From Centroberyx gerrardi (taxonomy: Eukaryota > Chordata > Actinopteri > Beryciformes > Berycidae), in NCBI RefSeq assembly GCF_048128805.1, contig NC_136012.1, positions 10,514,621 through 10,578,620 on the forward strand: a DNA stretch of 64,000 nt, read 5' to 3'. Under the pieces are notes generated by a model. It was not told where the DNA came from, did no database searches, and was given only the letters and a program-made list of their open reading frames with translations. The translations under genes were made by a program, and so were the position numbers. Below, one piece after another: positions 11,890 to 24,269 of this stretch (its first letter is position 1; each line of letters opens with the position of its first letter).

Positions 11890-14289
11890 CTCTGGAGATC
11901 CCTCCAACTCCCCGAATACATCAGCAAAGTCTGTTGGACTTTTCCTCAGAGTCTGGTCAGCAGGCAGTGTGTTGTCATTGTAAGATCTCACAAACTTGAA
12001 ATCACTTGTTCTAGAACCCGTTGTCAAGTAAGCGTCATAATTGTAAGTGCTGCGTAAAGTTCCTGTGCCGTCAACCTCTGCGTAATTGGGAGGGAGATAA
12101 GCGCTGGGGATGGCGACCGCTCCGTCAAACAACAGTCTGGGCTTTCTCCTGCGACAAAACCTCACACCCAGGATGACAATAATGAAGGTCAGGAAAAAGG
12201 TGGAGACGGACACCAGCGCGATGATCAGATAAGATGTTAGTTTGGAATTGCTCTCATCATAAGACATATCCTTCAGTTCTGGCACTTCAGCCAAGTTATC
12301 AGAAATGAGTAAATACACGGCACAAGTGGCAGAGAGAGGAGGCTGTCCGTTATCTTTCACTGACACAATAAGGTTCTGTTTCATGCTGTCAGATTCAGAA
12401 ATGTCCCGATGTGTCCTGATCTCTCCGCTGTGGAGACCAATAATGAAAAGTCCAGGATCAGTGGATTTGACTATATGATAGGACAGCCAGGCGTTCTGGC
12501 CGGAGTCCGCGTCCACCGCTATCACCTTGGATACCAGAGAGCCTCCGTGCGTAGCTTTGGGAACCAGCTCGGTCATGAAGGAGTTGCCCTCCGGGGCGGG
12601 GTACAGTATCTGAGGAGAGTTGTCATTCACATCCGTTATGAAGACACAGACCGTCACGTTGCTGCTGAGCGGAGGAGAACCGTTGTCTCTGGCCATCACG
12701 TGGACTTTAAAGCTCCTGAACTGTTCATAATCAAACGACCTCACAGCGTGGATCACCCCCGTGTCTCCGTTAACGGATAAATAGGAGGACATTGGGGCAC
12801 CGTTCACCTCACTAGGTAAAAGAGAATAAATCACTGTACCGTTTTGTCTCCAGTCTGGGTCTCGAGCAGTAACGGAACATAAAGTGGAGCCAGGTTTGTT
12901 GTTTTCAGTCACGTAGGTGCTGTAGTACTGTTCCTCAAACACAGGTGGGTTGTCGTTGACGTCGGCTACTGACAGCTTAACAGTTTTAGAGGAGGACAGA
13001 GGAGGAGAGCCCTCGTCGGTGGCAGTGATTGTAAGGTTGTATTCAGACACTAGTTCACGGTCCAGTTGGCCCGTGGTCACCAGAGAATAGTAGTTTTTGA
13101 TGGAGGGAACCAACTTAAAAGGGACGTTTTGTTGAATGGAGCAGCGGACCAGTCGGTTATTCTCAGAGTCTCTGTCCTGCACGTTAATGATGCCCACCTC
13201 TGTACCAGGTGACACGTTCTCTGGTATGGGGTCGTTCAGAGATTTTAGATATATCACAGGTTCATTGTCGTTCACATCTGTGATATCAATCATCAACGTG
13301 GAGTATGATGCCAATCCAAGGCCGTCTTTTGCACTGATTCGAATTTCATATGAGGACTCTTCCTCATAATCTATTGGCCCATTAACTTTCACATCACCTG
13401 TTTTTTGATCAAGGGAAAACATATTGCTATTTTTATCGGCGATGTGATCAAGTTCATATCTCACTTCACCGTTAACTCCTTCATCTGCATCAGTAGCACT
13501 GACTGTAATCACTACAGTATCTATCGGAGAGTTTTCCGGCAGTCTCGCTTTATAGACGGCCTGGCTAAACACTGGGGCGTTATCATTAGCATCCAGTACA
13601 GTGACTTGTATCACCACAGTACCTGATCTCTGAGGAGAGCCACCATCCAGAGCTGTGAGAAGCACGTTCATTTCCTGTTCATTTTCACGGTCTAATTCTT
13701 TTTCCAACACCAATTCACAGTACTTTCGGCCGCCTGATTTTGTCTCAACATTCAAAACAAAATTATCATTCCTCTGTAGAGTATAGGCTTTAACACCGTT
13801 TTCTCCAATATCCCCATCATGAGCTTCATCTAAAGAAAATCGCGCTCCTTTGATCGTCGATTCACGGATTTCCATTTTAATGATATCGTTTTTAAAGAGC
13901 GGCGAGTTATCATTGATATCCTGTATATGAAGAGTAATGCGATGCAGTTCCAATGGGTTCTCCAATACAAGCTCCAATTTTAAGACGCAGGAAGGCTTCT
14001 TGCCACAAAGCGCCTCTCTGTCGATCCTCTCGGCTACAATCAAATCTCCATTACTCAGGTTTATGTCACAGTATCGTTTGCTGTTCCCTTCAGTGTCAAT
14101 ACGGCCCTTTCGAGATGACAATCTGCTCACATCCAGCCCAACATCCTTTGCGATATTTCCAATAACAGACCCTCGTTTCATCTCCTCTGGAATAGAATAG
14201 CTGATGTCCCCATACGCGAAATGCATTGTCCGGAGAAAGAGAAAAATATTGAACACAAGGCTTGCCAACGGGAATCCTTTGTATCCCAT
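11890..14289 (-). CDS. pcdhg: Clustered protocadherin gamma-type variable exon D (5'-most in window)
   Basis: Intact 800-codon variable exon, one codon longer than A-C (HIADKNSN in EC3 against HVSDDSN in A). Signal peptide from [10 protein letters not shown] is the most divergent of the four ([15 protein letters not shown]). Six EC domains, membrane helix and a tail ending LEGSPE before the donor GTAGGA. EC2 differs from the others ([27 protein letters not shown]). Calcium motifs are normal; EC5 contains a cysteine (VTVCVFITD). No further variable exon is seen between here and 64 kb, so this may be the first exon of the subcluster. Promoter element 229 bases upstream. Confidence 0.93.
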
Positions 14290-14517
14290 CTTTAACCGAC
14301 TAAGCACAAAACTCCCTTGCAAAACAAAATATTTAAAAAATATTTAGGAAAACATTAAAAATGTTTTAGAAATCACTCAACGATTTAATTACCTCTTGCA
14401 CGAAAAATCGCATTCAAAACATGTTTTTCACCGTCCGGATTAAGGATTGTATAGGACACTAGCATGGGTGAAGAAATGGAGGAGGAGAGGTAGTGGCTCT
14501 CTATCTCGTTCTATGAT

Positions 14518-14539
14518 GGTGAACAGCGGCACTATGAGC
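14518..14539 (-). promoter_or_regulatory. Protocadherin promoter conserved element (CGCT core) of exon D
   Basis: One-base variant (GTGCCGCTG instead of GTGTCGCTG) of the element upstream of A and B; the CGCT core is retained. Confidence 0.72.
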
Positions 14540-14559
14540 ATCCCTCAGATATTACACAT

Positions 14560-15230
14560 ATCAACAGCATACGTCCATACCATAGCACAAGCCTTGCGTG
14601 CACTGCATACACTTGGCCTACATTCAGCAAATACATCACTCAGGTGTTGTTAAACAATGCCCTACACTGTCTTGTTTCTGAAATAGCCAGGCCACTTAAG
14701 CAAAACATACAGTTTAACAGTATCCATGCATTAGCAATTCATATAACCAAACTTCTTGCAAAACATTGGCCGAGTGTGAATTGTTTCAGCACCACGGAAA
14801 GCGCCACACATTGACATAATGAATGGCAAACATTTTCTGTACTCCTATCCTCTCAATCCGCACAAAAATGAACACATGAATTGTGTCAGATGGTAAATTA
14901 TCTCTTCAAATACTCTGTTAACCACATAATATTAATCTGAAAATTACATTGGTTTACCAAGTGTAGGCCAGTTAAATCGTAATCCCAAATCTGCTGAGAG
15001 CAAAACATCCAAGATTAGACAAAATGTGATATTATTAATGAAATTATGAAAATTTTGTTGTGGCTCTGGAACTAGATCCATGGTCAACATGAGGACAAAA
15101 ACACATGGTAAAATGTCAAGATTTAAAGATTTGCTGCCATACCATCAATGGTTGCTAAGAAATAGTCTTACTTCAAACTTACTTGTAACAAGACAGCACA
15201 GACTCTCAATATAATAAAAATGGAATCAGC
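14560..15230. other. Intergenic DNA, nothing recognised
   Basis: No convincing coding frame or repeat. It marks the end of the protocadherin duplication unit on the right-hand side. Confidence 0.5.
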
Positions 15231-15239
15231 CAATATAGC

Positions 15240-16481
15240 AGTATTTTGTAGTAACAAAATACTACAAATACCTAGGATTATACTTGGATGAACATATGAG
15301 TTTTGTAAAAGGTAGAGCTCTTGGTGGTGTTATTGGCAAAACAAAGCTGCTGAGGGACATGGGTTTCTCTACATACACCAAACTCTATCAAGCCTGTGTA
15401 TGTCCAATTCTAGATTATGTAGCAGGGGTTTGGGGATATGAGAATCGCCCCACTTGTGAAAAAATTCAGAATAGGGCCCTTAGATATTTTTTGGGTGTAC
15501 ACAAATTTGCACCTATCCTAGCGACTTCTGGTGACATGGGGTGGAAATCCTGTGAGGAGCGCTGGAGTGTCTGTATGATGAGGCTGTGGAACAGGTTACT
15601 GGAGATGAGGGATAACAGACTAACTAAAAGAGTGTTTCTTTGGGACATCCAAAAAAATGGGGTATGGTCAAGAGAGCTACACAGTTTGTGTGTGAGATTA
15701 GGCTGTGAGGATTTGTATATCAACACTGTAAAGCTTGACATCAGTATGTTTAAAGAATTAATGTCTGTTGAGTCAGGAGTGAAATGGGCTTCCAATGTAA
15801 GGAGTAAACCAAAACTTAGGACATTTTGTGAAATTAAACATGAATTTGGTACGGAGAACTATGTGCTGTATAACCTGTCAAAGAAAAAAAGATCTCTGTG
15901 TGCCCAGATTAGGTCAGGTATACTCCCTCTTCATATTGAAACAGGTCGTTGGGTAGGTATACTGTTGAGGAAGAGAGACGTTGTTATTTGTGTGAGCTTA
16001 ATGAGATTGAAAATGAGATCCATTTTGTTTTGTATTGCCCACATTACCATGATTTAAGAACAAGACTGTTTAATAAAGTGGAGGGAAAAAATGATCTACT
16101 CCTTATGCAGGACACAGATATACTGGCATGGCTGTTTGTACACAAAACCTTTTTAATTGCTGACTATTTAGAAAAAGCTTGGGCTAGAAGGAAGACAGCA
16201 CTCTATAGATGAGCTGATGTACTTCTGTTCTTTTCTTTCCTTTCTTTTTTCTTTTCCATGGATATTTGTTCTTGTCATATTAGGAGTATTATAGTACTGG
16301 AATGTACTTAATGTACTTATTGTGCTTACTGTAATGAATTGAGTATTGGTTACAGCTATAATATAGCAAACTTGAAAATGAAATTTTGTTTATTTTATCA
16401 GTGTCTTGTAATCCCATGTGGGATGGGCCACCTAAGTGGCATGACACGTAAATAAAAAATTCATTCATTCATTCATTCATA
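15240..16481 (+). mobile_element. 5'-truncated non-LTR retrotransposon (LINE)
   Basis: The plus strand encodes the C-terminal part of a LINE reverse-transcriptase protein. It begins inside the thumb region (YKYLGLYLDEHMSF, then LYQACVCPILDYVAGVWGY) and ends with a cysteine/histidine motif CYLCELNEIENEIHF. The frame breaks near 15,950 and resumes in another frame to a stop at 16,212, so the copy is dead. A short 3' UTR follows and the element ends in ATTC repeats (about 16,460-16,481), typical of simple-repeat LINE tails. The clade is not certain; a jockey/I-superfamily element is likely. Confidence 0.8.
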
Positions 16482-19400
16482 TAGGGCCTAGATGAAGGTA
16501 TCACTCAACAAAATAAAAACAGATGCCACAGAACAGATAAATATGAAGCAAGTACACCACCTCTGAATACGTTCTGTAATGGAAATGAGCAGTTCCTGTC
16601 TCAATTAACCTCTTTCTCAGAGGAGAGACACACAAAGAGGCAGTGAGCTTGATAGGAGAGGTCCTGCATGATCTTTTTAAACTTTGAGGTAATCCACAGT
16701 GAGGCTATATATGGAATAGATAATGGGTAACCAATGACCTTTGATGCTGTGCACTACTTCAGGTTTGCACCTAACCTGGGCATTTGTCCCACCAAACCAC
16801 ACATTTCATGAGAATGAGATGATGCTGTCAACTGTTTCCCTGTACTGATAGTATTCCCATGATGTCACATGCATTTCCTACCAATATGGTGCTTTACCAT
16901 ACACACAGCTCACTGGCTGTGGCTGTCATTTAAGACTATGTTGCTGAAAACTAAATCAATTTTAGTATAGTATTTTCTATTTGTAAGAGCCCATGAAGAC
17001 ACCATTAGTCTATGTAAAATTGTATATATTTTCTCTTTATTACTATTTTTTCAGGTTTGTCAGTATTTTCTCCTCAATCCTTGTCTCTGTTTTACTTCTT
17101 CTGTTTCCCTTCTTCTGTCAGGTGTTTTCTGTTCATCTTACTGCTCTCTGATTTGAGCGTCTCATGTTACATCGATGGTTTCGTTGGAGCTTGGAAAGGC
17201 CAACTCCAACACTAATAGCAATTAAAAGTGAATGTTTTATCACAAAAAAGTAATCACATATAGCTTTAAGACATCGTGCTCATTTCATGAAATTTAAGGA
17301 GATTAGGCGGATCTGAAGTGTACTTCCTGAGGTTGAACTTTCTATCTTTTAGAATATTTAAAACCAAGTTCTTTTTAAAAAGACATGGCACCACAAAGCA
17401 TTAAATAACATTCAAAGATGGACATTCAACTAATTTCTGACAAAAAATTTTTAAAAAAAAACCTGGATAGAACTTTAGAATTTGAAGCTTGCTAATTGCC
17501 AAATGGTGAAAAATCACTCCAAATTGCCACTGTAAAACCCCTAATCCCTCACACAAGGTGACCAAGAACAGTCAGAAAAATTTGAATCGATAAGTTTTGT
17601 TAACTGCAAGTTCCTGCAAGGTTTAACCATTTCAGTCAATGAATCATGAGGACCATTTTCTGTAGGCTATATCAATCACCAAGACCCCCATATATTTAAC
17701 CTATATAAACAAACCTTACAACCTCTGAATGGCCCACATCTAGGTGTAAAGTTTTATGAGGCTGTGATTATCTTAGAGGTAAGAGTAGAGCTTCGAAAAG
17801 ATTTGTAAGATGACTTAGATCAGCACACATGAATGCAAATGGGCTCTTTGGAACCACAAGCCTCAAATATGGCCAAATGATATCAGCAAATATGACCTGC
17901 TATTACTGCTTGATCCTAAAGGGTGATGATTCACTTAAAACATGGCAAACCACCTAATTTGTGACACATTGCGGCTTCATCAAATGGGTCGACTAGCATT
18001 AAGTATAACAGGACAAATCAAATAAAGATGATCAATTTAGTCTTACTTGTGGCTCTCAATGTAAATTTGTAAAATTGTTTTTCCAGTAATCAGTGAGACA
18101 TTTCTGTAGAAGCTGGGACTGTGGAGCTTTGCCAGATGCTGAGACTGAGGAGCTCCATCTTACAAAGTCAGATGCTGGAACACACCAACCTGGATGTGAT
18201 TGAAATCTTGGACTAATGAGAGATAAGGTATGTCTGCAGTATGTCCTGTAGATTGTTTATTTTATATTTAAGCTTTGCATGCTGTGCATAGGTCACAAGG
18301 CATCAGTGCTAACCTCTGGGTAATGTCTATCAAATTCCTGTTTGTTTTGTTTTTTTAATGATTACTTTTTAAAATCCTGTATCAAAAAAAACATTGTTTT
18401 TTGCATGTGGAGGCTGACAGTCTTGTGTTAGGATTGTAGGCATCTCACTAAACTAAAAATGTCAAGTTTGTTTTCATCTTACAAATAATGCAACTGTAAA
18501 CAAGGTCATTGTTTGACTGCAATCATATTTCATCAATGCCCCTTTGATTGTATTGCCCCCTCCTCAAGTACTGTGTAATCATTTGCTGCAGAGCACTAGA
18601 AACATTTGAATCTGGTCGAAAATCATGAGTTTATGTTTGTATATGGCACCTCCACATTCATGGTGGTCATATAGAAGTGCTTCAAAATATCAGTGGCATA
18701 CTGAATAAAGGCAGGCAGCAAGCGAAGAGGATGTTTTAAAAAAGTGTGATTACCTTTTATGCCTGATCTGGCTGGTACATTTTATAAATCATTGTAAATC
18801 CTAAGGAGTAAACAGACTTAGGAACTTAAATTCATCTTCTGTAATCCAGTTGTGCTTTTCCACAAATGCAGTGCTGTTTACTTTCATAGTAAGTCCCTTG
18901 TTACCAACACTATAGCCCCACCTTTGCCGGCTTTCATCATCCTAATATCATTACTATTCACAGTGTTATTAAAGGCTGCTCTTATGACAGAGGTCACAAA
19001 GCAAAGCTTTATCAAGTATAATTGGGAACCATAGAGTAAACTTGAGTTTGAATGGATTAGAAAAACAGGGGGGGGGGGGGTCTGATTGACTGGCAGGGGA
19101 TGATGGCTGCACTTATGCCACATTTTAATTGCAGGTTCCCTTAAAATGAAACTGATCATTTTTGGTGTCAAATTCATTAGAGGTATAAAGCTGCAGGATC
19201 ATTTGAACCCTGATTGTCTTTCTAGATGGACTTTTTGATAAGCTGGTGTAATTAAGCATCAACACAGCCCTGTGCAAATGGATTAATGATTTCCTCTAGA
19301 AGAGGAGGTAGGTGGTCAAACTGAAGCATGTGAGCATATGTTCTCCAAACCATGCAGTCTGAATATCACTACTGTACGCCCTCTATACAGACAATTGTGT
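16482..19400. other. Intergenic DNA, nothing recognised
   Basis: About 2.9 kb of AT-rich sequence without a supportable gene. It includes a run of 13 G at 19,068-19,080. Confidence 0.5.
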
Positions 19401-19405
19401 CTCCT
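19401..19405. repeat. Target site duplication CTCCT (left) of the Ty3/gypsy element
   Basis: CTCCT precedes the left LTR and recurs immediately after the right LTR at 24,913-24,917. A 5-bp duplication is standard for Ty3/gypsy integrase. Confidence 0.9.
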
Positions 19406-20040
19406 TGTTAGGAATGGTTGTCTTCTTGGACCCAAATGCAGACACGGACAAAGTGTAAAAGGAAAAGAGGTTTATTGGAGGTTGGAATTAGAAGTGGTGA
19501 GATGAAGGCAGGCAGCCGGAGTAGGGAAGATGATCGGAGCTGGGCTGGCCGGCGAGCTGATGAGCTGGCGGGTTAGCCGGCGAGCGAGACGGCTGGCTGG
19601 AGCTCGGGTTGGTGTGTAACGAGCTGGCGGACAGACAGGAAAGCTGGGTGGCTGGCAGATGTGGCGTGGGCAGGTGGAGAGACTCATGGAGGAAATCCTG
19701 GGCACAGGAGAGACACGATCAACATGAACAGAACTTGGTACACAAGGTAAGTCCAGACATAAAAGTGCAGAGCGACCGAGAGTGTGTCTACCACGGAGTT
19801 GGTGGAACAATCTGGCGACCACTGGTAGGTACGCCGGGGTTGATATACAGGAGGTGATGAGTGATGAGGTTCAGGTGTGTCGGCAACTCAGGAGCCCAGG
19901 AGTTGGGAAGGAGAGGGAGCCACGCCCACGCCACACACGACAGACACAGACAAACACAGAAAGACAAACCAGGGAGGCGGAGACACACAGGGGGCAGGGA
20001 ACAACGAGAAACACAAGGAAAACTAGAGTCAGCCGTGACA
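19406..20040 (-). repeat. 3' LTR of Ty3/gypsy element (left copy)
   Basis: 635 bases, beginning TGTTAGG and ending GTGACA (TG...CA ends). Matches the right copy throughout except for a T/C difference near 19,907 and an 8-base gap near its inner end. On the minus strand it contains AATAAA (complement at 19,471-19,476), the likely polyadenylation signal. A G-rich polypurine tract lies just inside it at about 20,042-20,052. Confidence 0.93.
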
Positions 20041-20051
20041 GTACCCCCCCC

Positions 20052-20357
20052 TCAACGGTCGCCTCCTGGCGACCCACCAGGCCTATCCGGATGCTCCCGA
20101 TAGAAATCACGGATGAGAGAAGGATCCAGAATGTCCCGCTTGGGAACCCAAGAACGCTCCTCAGGACCATATCCCTCCCAGTCCACCAAAAACTGGAACC
20201 CCCGGCCACGGCGGCGAACATCCAGGAGTCGATGCACAGTGTAAACTGGATGGTCGTCGATCATCCGGGGAGGTGGAGGGGGAGCGGTGGGAGGCGATAA
20301 GGGACTGGAAGAGACAGGCTTCAGAAGAGAGACATGAAACGTGGGATGGACCCTCAT
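20052..20357 (-). pseudogene. Ty3/gypsy pol 3' end: chromodomain, out of frame with integrase
   Basis: Minus-strand frame with [13 protein letters not shown], the usual bridge after integrase, then a chromodomain ([34 protein letters not shown]). It overlaps the stop of the integrase frame at 20,354-20,356 and lies in the other frame, so a small indel has separated it from pol. Chromodomains in such elements guide integration toward particular chromatin. Confidence 0.85.
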
Positions 20358-21778
20358 GGAGGCAACTTAAGGCGCACAGCAGATGGATTGACGATCCCTT
20401 CAATTTCAAATGGACCCACATAACGGGGCGCCAACTTGCGAGACTCTGTCAGCAGAGGCAAATCCCGAGAGGAAAGCCATACCTTTTGTCCCGGCTGGTA
20501 TGCAGGCGCAGGAGTCCGGTGGCGATCGGCAAAGCGCTGGTTACGGGCAGCAGAGCGGAGGAGGGCGGCACGAGTCGCCTTCCAAATGCGACGACACCGC
20601 TGGAGATGGGCCTGCACGGACGGCACCGCCACCTCCTCTTCCTGAGCGAGAAAAAGAGGAGGTTGGAAACCCAGAGAGACTTGGAAAGGGGTCATACCTG
20701 TGGCGGAGCTGGTGAGGGAATTGTGAGCGTATTCGACCCAGGGTAGGAGTGAACTCCAGCTGGACGGGTTGCGCACTGTGACACACCGAAGAGCTGCTTC
20801 CAAATCCTGATTTGCCCGCTCCGTCTGGCCGTTCGATTGGGGGTGGTAACCAGAGGAAAGACTGCGAGTGGCACCCAGCGCCTGGCAAAAACTCTTCCGC
20901 ACTTGAGAGATGAACTGTGGTCCTCTGTCGGAGACAATGTCTAGTGGAATACCATGAAGCCGGAACACATGATTAACCATAAGATCTGCTGTCTCAGTGG
21001 CAGAGGGGAGTTTGGGAAGGGGAACAAAATGGACAGACTTCGAAAACCGATCAACAATGGTAAGTATGGTAGTGTTACCAGATGATGGAGGTAAGCCGGT
21101 GACGAAATCCACCGCAATATGGGACCAAGGACGGCTGGGAACGGGTAGAGGTCGCAGTAATCCAGCTGGAGGAAGATGAGAAGATTTACTGCAGGCACAA
21201 ACAGAGCAGGCTGACACAAAACCCCTGGTATCCTTCTCCATAGAGGGCCACCACAATCGCCGCTTGATGAATGAAAGCGAGCGATGGAGACCGGGGTGGC
21301 AGGAGAGCTTCGAGGCGTGTCCCCACTGGAGAACCTGGGACCTGGCGGATTCAGGCACAAACAGACGGTTAGGAGGACCATTACCTGGGTCTGGCTGGGT
21401 GCGTTGCGCTTCTCGAACTACATCCTCCACTTCCCACGTAACTGCAGCAACCACACAGGAGGAGGGAAGGATGGGCTCCGGCTCAGAGGTTGATTTCTCG
21501 AGTGCAGACTGGCGAGAGAGGGCATCAGGCTTAACGTTCCGGGAACCCGGGCGATAGGTAAGGGTGAAACTGAAACGGCCAAGGAACAATGCCCACCGAG
21601 CTTGACGAGAGTTCAGTCGTTTGGCAGAACGGAGATAGGAGAGGTTTTTATGATCTGTCCAGACGATGAAGGGATGTTCGGACCCCTCCAGCCAGTGTCT
21701 CCACTCCTCCAAAGCCAGAACCACAGCCAGTAGCTCTCGATTACCCACATCATAGTTGCTCTCTGCAGGGGAGAGACG
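20354..21778 (-). pseudogene. Ty3/gypsy pol: RNase H C-part and integrase (after stop)
   Basis: Same frame as the upstream pol segment, separated from it only by the TGA at 21,779-21,781. It starts with [20 protein letters not shown] of RNase H, continues with [10 protein letters not shown] and the DALSRQ boundary, then the integrase zinc finger ([10 protein letters not shown] to CSVC) and the D,D,E catalytic core ([34 protein letters not shown]). The frame ends at 20,354 by frameshift before the chromodomain. Confidence 0.92.
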
Positions 21779-23257
21779 TCAGGAGAAGAACGCACAGGGA
21801 TGTAGTTTCATGTCGTCGGCCGCACGCTGAGAAAGCACAGCCCCCACTCCCGAGTCAGAAGCATCCACCTCTACCACAAACTGCCTAGAGGGATCTGGGT
21901 GAATCAGAACCGGGGCGGAGGTAAAGAGTCTCTTGAGGTGGTTGAACGCGGTATCAGCCTCAGGGGTCCAAGAGAAGCTAGAAACAGGAGAGGTTAGCCG
22001 GGTTAGGGGAGCTGCAACTCTGCTGTAGTCTTTGATGAAACGCCGGTAGAAGTTAGCAAACCCCAGGAATCGCTGGAGTTGTTTCCGGGTAGTAGGTCTA
22101 GCCCACTCCGACACTGCCTGGATCTTGGCCGGGTCCGTCTTCACCTGTCCCCGCTCAATGATGTAACCCAGGAAACTCACAGAAGACTTATGAAACTCAC
22201 ATTTCTCGGCTTTCACAAACAGTTTGTTCTCAAGTAGGCGATGGAGCACTAACCGCACATGCTGGGTATGTTCCTCCATGTCCCGAGAAAAGATCAGAAT
22301 GTCATCCAGGTAAACGAAGATGAAGCGGTTCAACATGTCTCGGAGGACGTCGTTAACGAGAGCCTGGAAGACGGCGGGAGCGTTGGTTAAACCGAAGGGC
22401 ATCACCAGGTACTCGAAGTGTCCCAGGGGGGTGTTAAACGCCGTCTTCCACTCGTCTCCCTCTCGAATCCGAATAAGGTGGTAAGCGTTCCGGAGATCCA
22501 GCTTGGAGAAAACGGTAGCCTGTTGCAGGGGCACAAAAGCAGAGTCAATGAGAGGAAGTGGATACTTGTTCTTTACCGTTATATCATTTAGACCACGGAA
22601 ATCAATACAAGGACGCAGGGTAAGATCCTTCTTGGCCACGAAGAAAAACCCCGCTCCTACGGGAGAAGAGGAAGGACGAACAAGTCCGGCGGCCAGGGAG
22701 TCTCCCAAATCATGGTACTCAGCGGGCACAGAGGAGAGATCAGGAGGCTCAGGAGAGGGAGAAACAGCGGACTCCCCAGGTGCCAGAGCAGATTGGAGGC
22801 AATGGGAATGACAGAAGACACTCCAACTAACCACCGTCCCCGTAGACCAGTCTATATGCGGGTTATGCAACTCTAACCAAGGCCGACCCAGAACCACAGG
22901 AGCGAGAGGAGAGGAGATCAGGTGGAGCTGAATGGACTCCCTGTGGTTTCCTGAAATGAGGTTGAGGGGTACGGAACGGTGGGTGACCCGAGCCAGAAGC
23001 CTGCCATCCAGTGCATTTGCATCCAGCGTGGAAGAAAGGGCCTCGGTGGAAATGCCAGCTTGGGATACCAGATTGGCGTCAATGAAATTCGCATCAGCGC
23101 CGGAATCAACTAGAGCAAGCACCGGGATGGAATCTTCCTTCCAGAGCAGGGAAGCATGGAACTGCATACGAGTGCGGGGAGTTGAAGAGATGGTGGTATG
23201 GCTCATCAGTACCCCCACTGTCACTGACGAGCCTCCTCTTTTGGCCGAAGCGGACAT
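21779..23257 (-). pseudogene. Ty3/gypsy pol: protease, reverse transcriptase, RNase H N-part
   Basis: Minus strand, overlapping the end of gag by 37 bases in the -1 frame relative to gag, the usual layout for frameshift expression. It holds the aspartic protease signature [13 protein letters not shown], reverse transcriptase with YLDDILIFS, and the RNase H start [16 protein letters not shown]. It ends at a TGA inside CAFFS-stop-RLSPAE, where an arginine codon is usual in the family; CGA to TGA decay is the simplest explanation. Confidence 0.92.
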
Positions 23258-24252
23258 GCTGCCAGAAAGTGACCGTCCTGGCCACAGTAGATGCAGGCGC
23301 CGGTCCTCATCCGTCGCTGACGCTCCGCTGGGGAAAGACGGGTTCGACCCACCTGCATGGGCTCGTCCACGGCGACTACAGACGACTGGCTGGCAGTAGC
23401 CCCGAGGGAGACTGACTGGTTAGAGCTGCTACGAGAGGGGATTCTAGGGGTGCAACTAGGAGAGGAAACGGAAGAACGGCTAGCTTTCTCCCTGCGGCGC
23501 TCTCTAAGGCGGTTGTCAAGCCTAATCGAGAGGGAAATGAGGGAGTCCAAACTAGTCGTCTCATTCCTAGCCGCTAGCTCATCCTTAAGGCTCTCACTGA
23601 GACCGTTGAGAAAAACTCCCTGTAAAGACTCCTCATTCCACCCACTCTCTACCGCTAGAATTCTGAACTCTACTGCATATTCTGCTACTGACAGAGAATT
23701 TTGACGGAGAGAAAGGAGCCGTTTTGAGGCTTCCTTGCCTCGAACGGGATGATCGAAAACCTTCTTCATCTCTGTTACAAATCTGTCATATGAACTACAA
23801 ATCTCAGACTGACTCTCCCAAACAGCTGTGGCCCAAAGAGAAGCTTGACCACTCAAAAGCCCAATGACATAGGCTATACGGGACTTATCTGAGATATACG
23901 TGGAGGGTTGTTGTTCAAACACAAGGGAACATTGCAGGAGGAATCGACGGCAAGTTCCCAGATCTCCTGTGTAGCGTTCAGGCGTCGGGACGAAAGGTTC
24001 TCTAGGAAGCGGAGCCGGAATGGCTGGCGGCGGAGGAGGTGAAGGACTGGCAGAGGGTAGACCTGCAGTCCCGGTCAGGGGAGCCAAAAACTGCGCGGCG
24101 ACTTGGTCCATTTGTCCAGTCAGCTGGGACACACTGGAGGTAAGTGACCGCAGGGTCTCTATCACGTCCCGGAGGGTCTGGTCGTGTTGGCCCACGAGTG
24201 CGCCCTGGTTAGCGATAGCCTGGCGGAGGGTGTCAGTGTCTGCTGGGTCCAT
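23221..24252 (-). CDS. gag: Ty3/gypsy gag
   Basis: 344-codon frame starting at the ATG of [12 protein letters not shown], 18 bases inside the 5' LTR border; the open frame running back into the LTR is ignored. A capsid-like central part ([26 protein letters not shown]-like region) precedes a nucleocapsid zinc knuckle [14 protein letters not shown] (C-x2-C-x4-H-x4-C). No interruption seen. It forms the virus-like particle and packages the RNA. Confidence 0.9.
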   Translation of the reverse strand: MDPADTDTLRQAIANQGALVGQHDQTLRDVIETLRSLTSSVSQLTGQMDQVAAQFLAPLTGTAGLPSASPSPPPPPAIPAPLPREPFVPTPERYTGDLGTCRRFLLQCSLVFEQQPSTYISDKSRIAYVIGLLSGQASLWATAVWESQSEICSSYDRFVTEMKKVFDHPVRGKEASKRLLSLRQNSLSVAEYAVEFRILAVESGWNEESLQGVFLNGLSESLKDELAARNETTSLDSLISLSIRLDNRLRERRREKASRSSVSSPSCTPRIPSRSSSNQSVSLGATASQSSVVAVDEPMQVGRTRLSPAERQRRMRTGACIYCGQDGHFLAACPLRPKEEARQ

Positions 24253-24269
24253 TCTTGGCCAGATTGTTC

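Noticed and set aside
19472..20300. Open frames of 60-170 codons inside the Ty3/gypsy LTRs
   Set aside because: They occur in both LTRs, match no domain and lie in regulatory repeat DNA.
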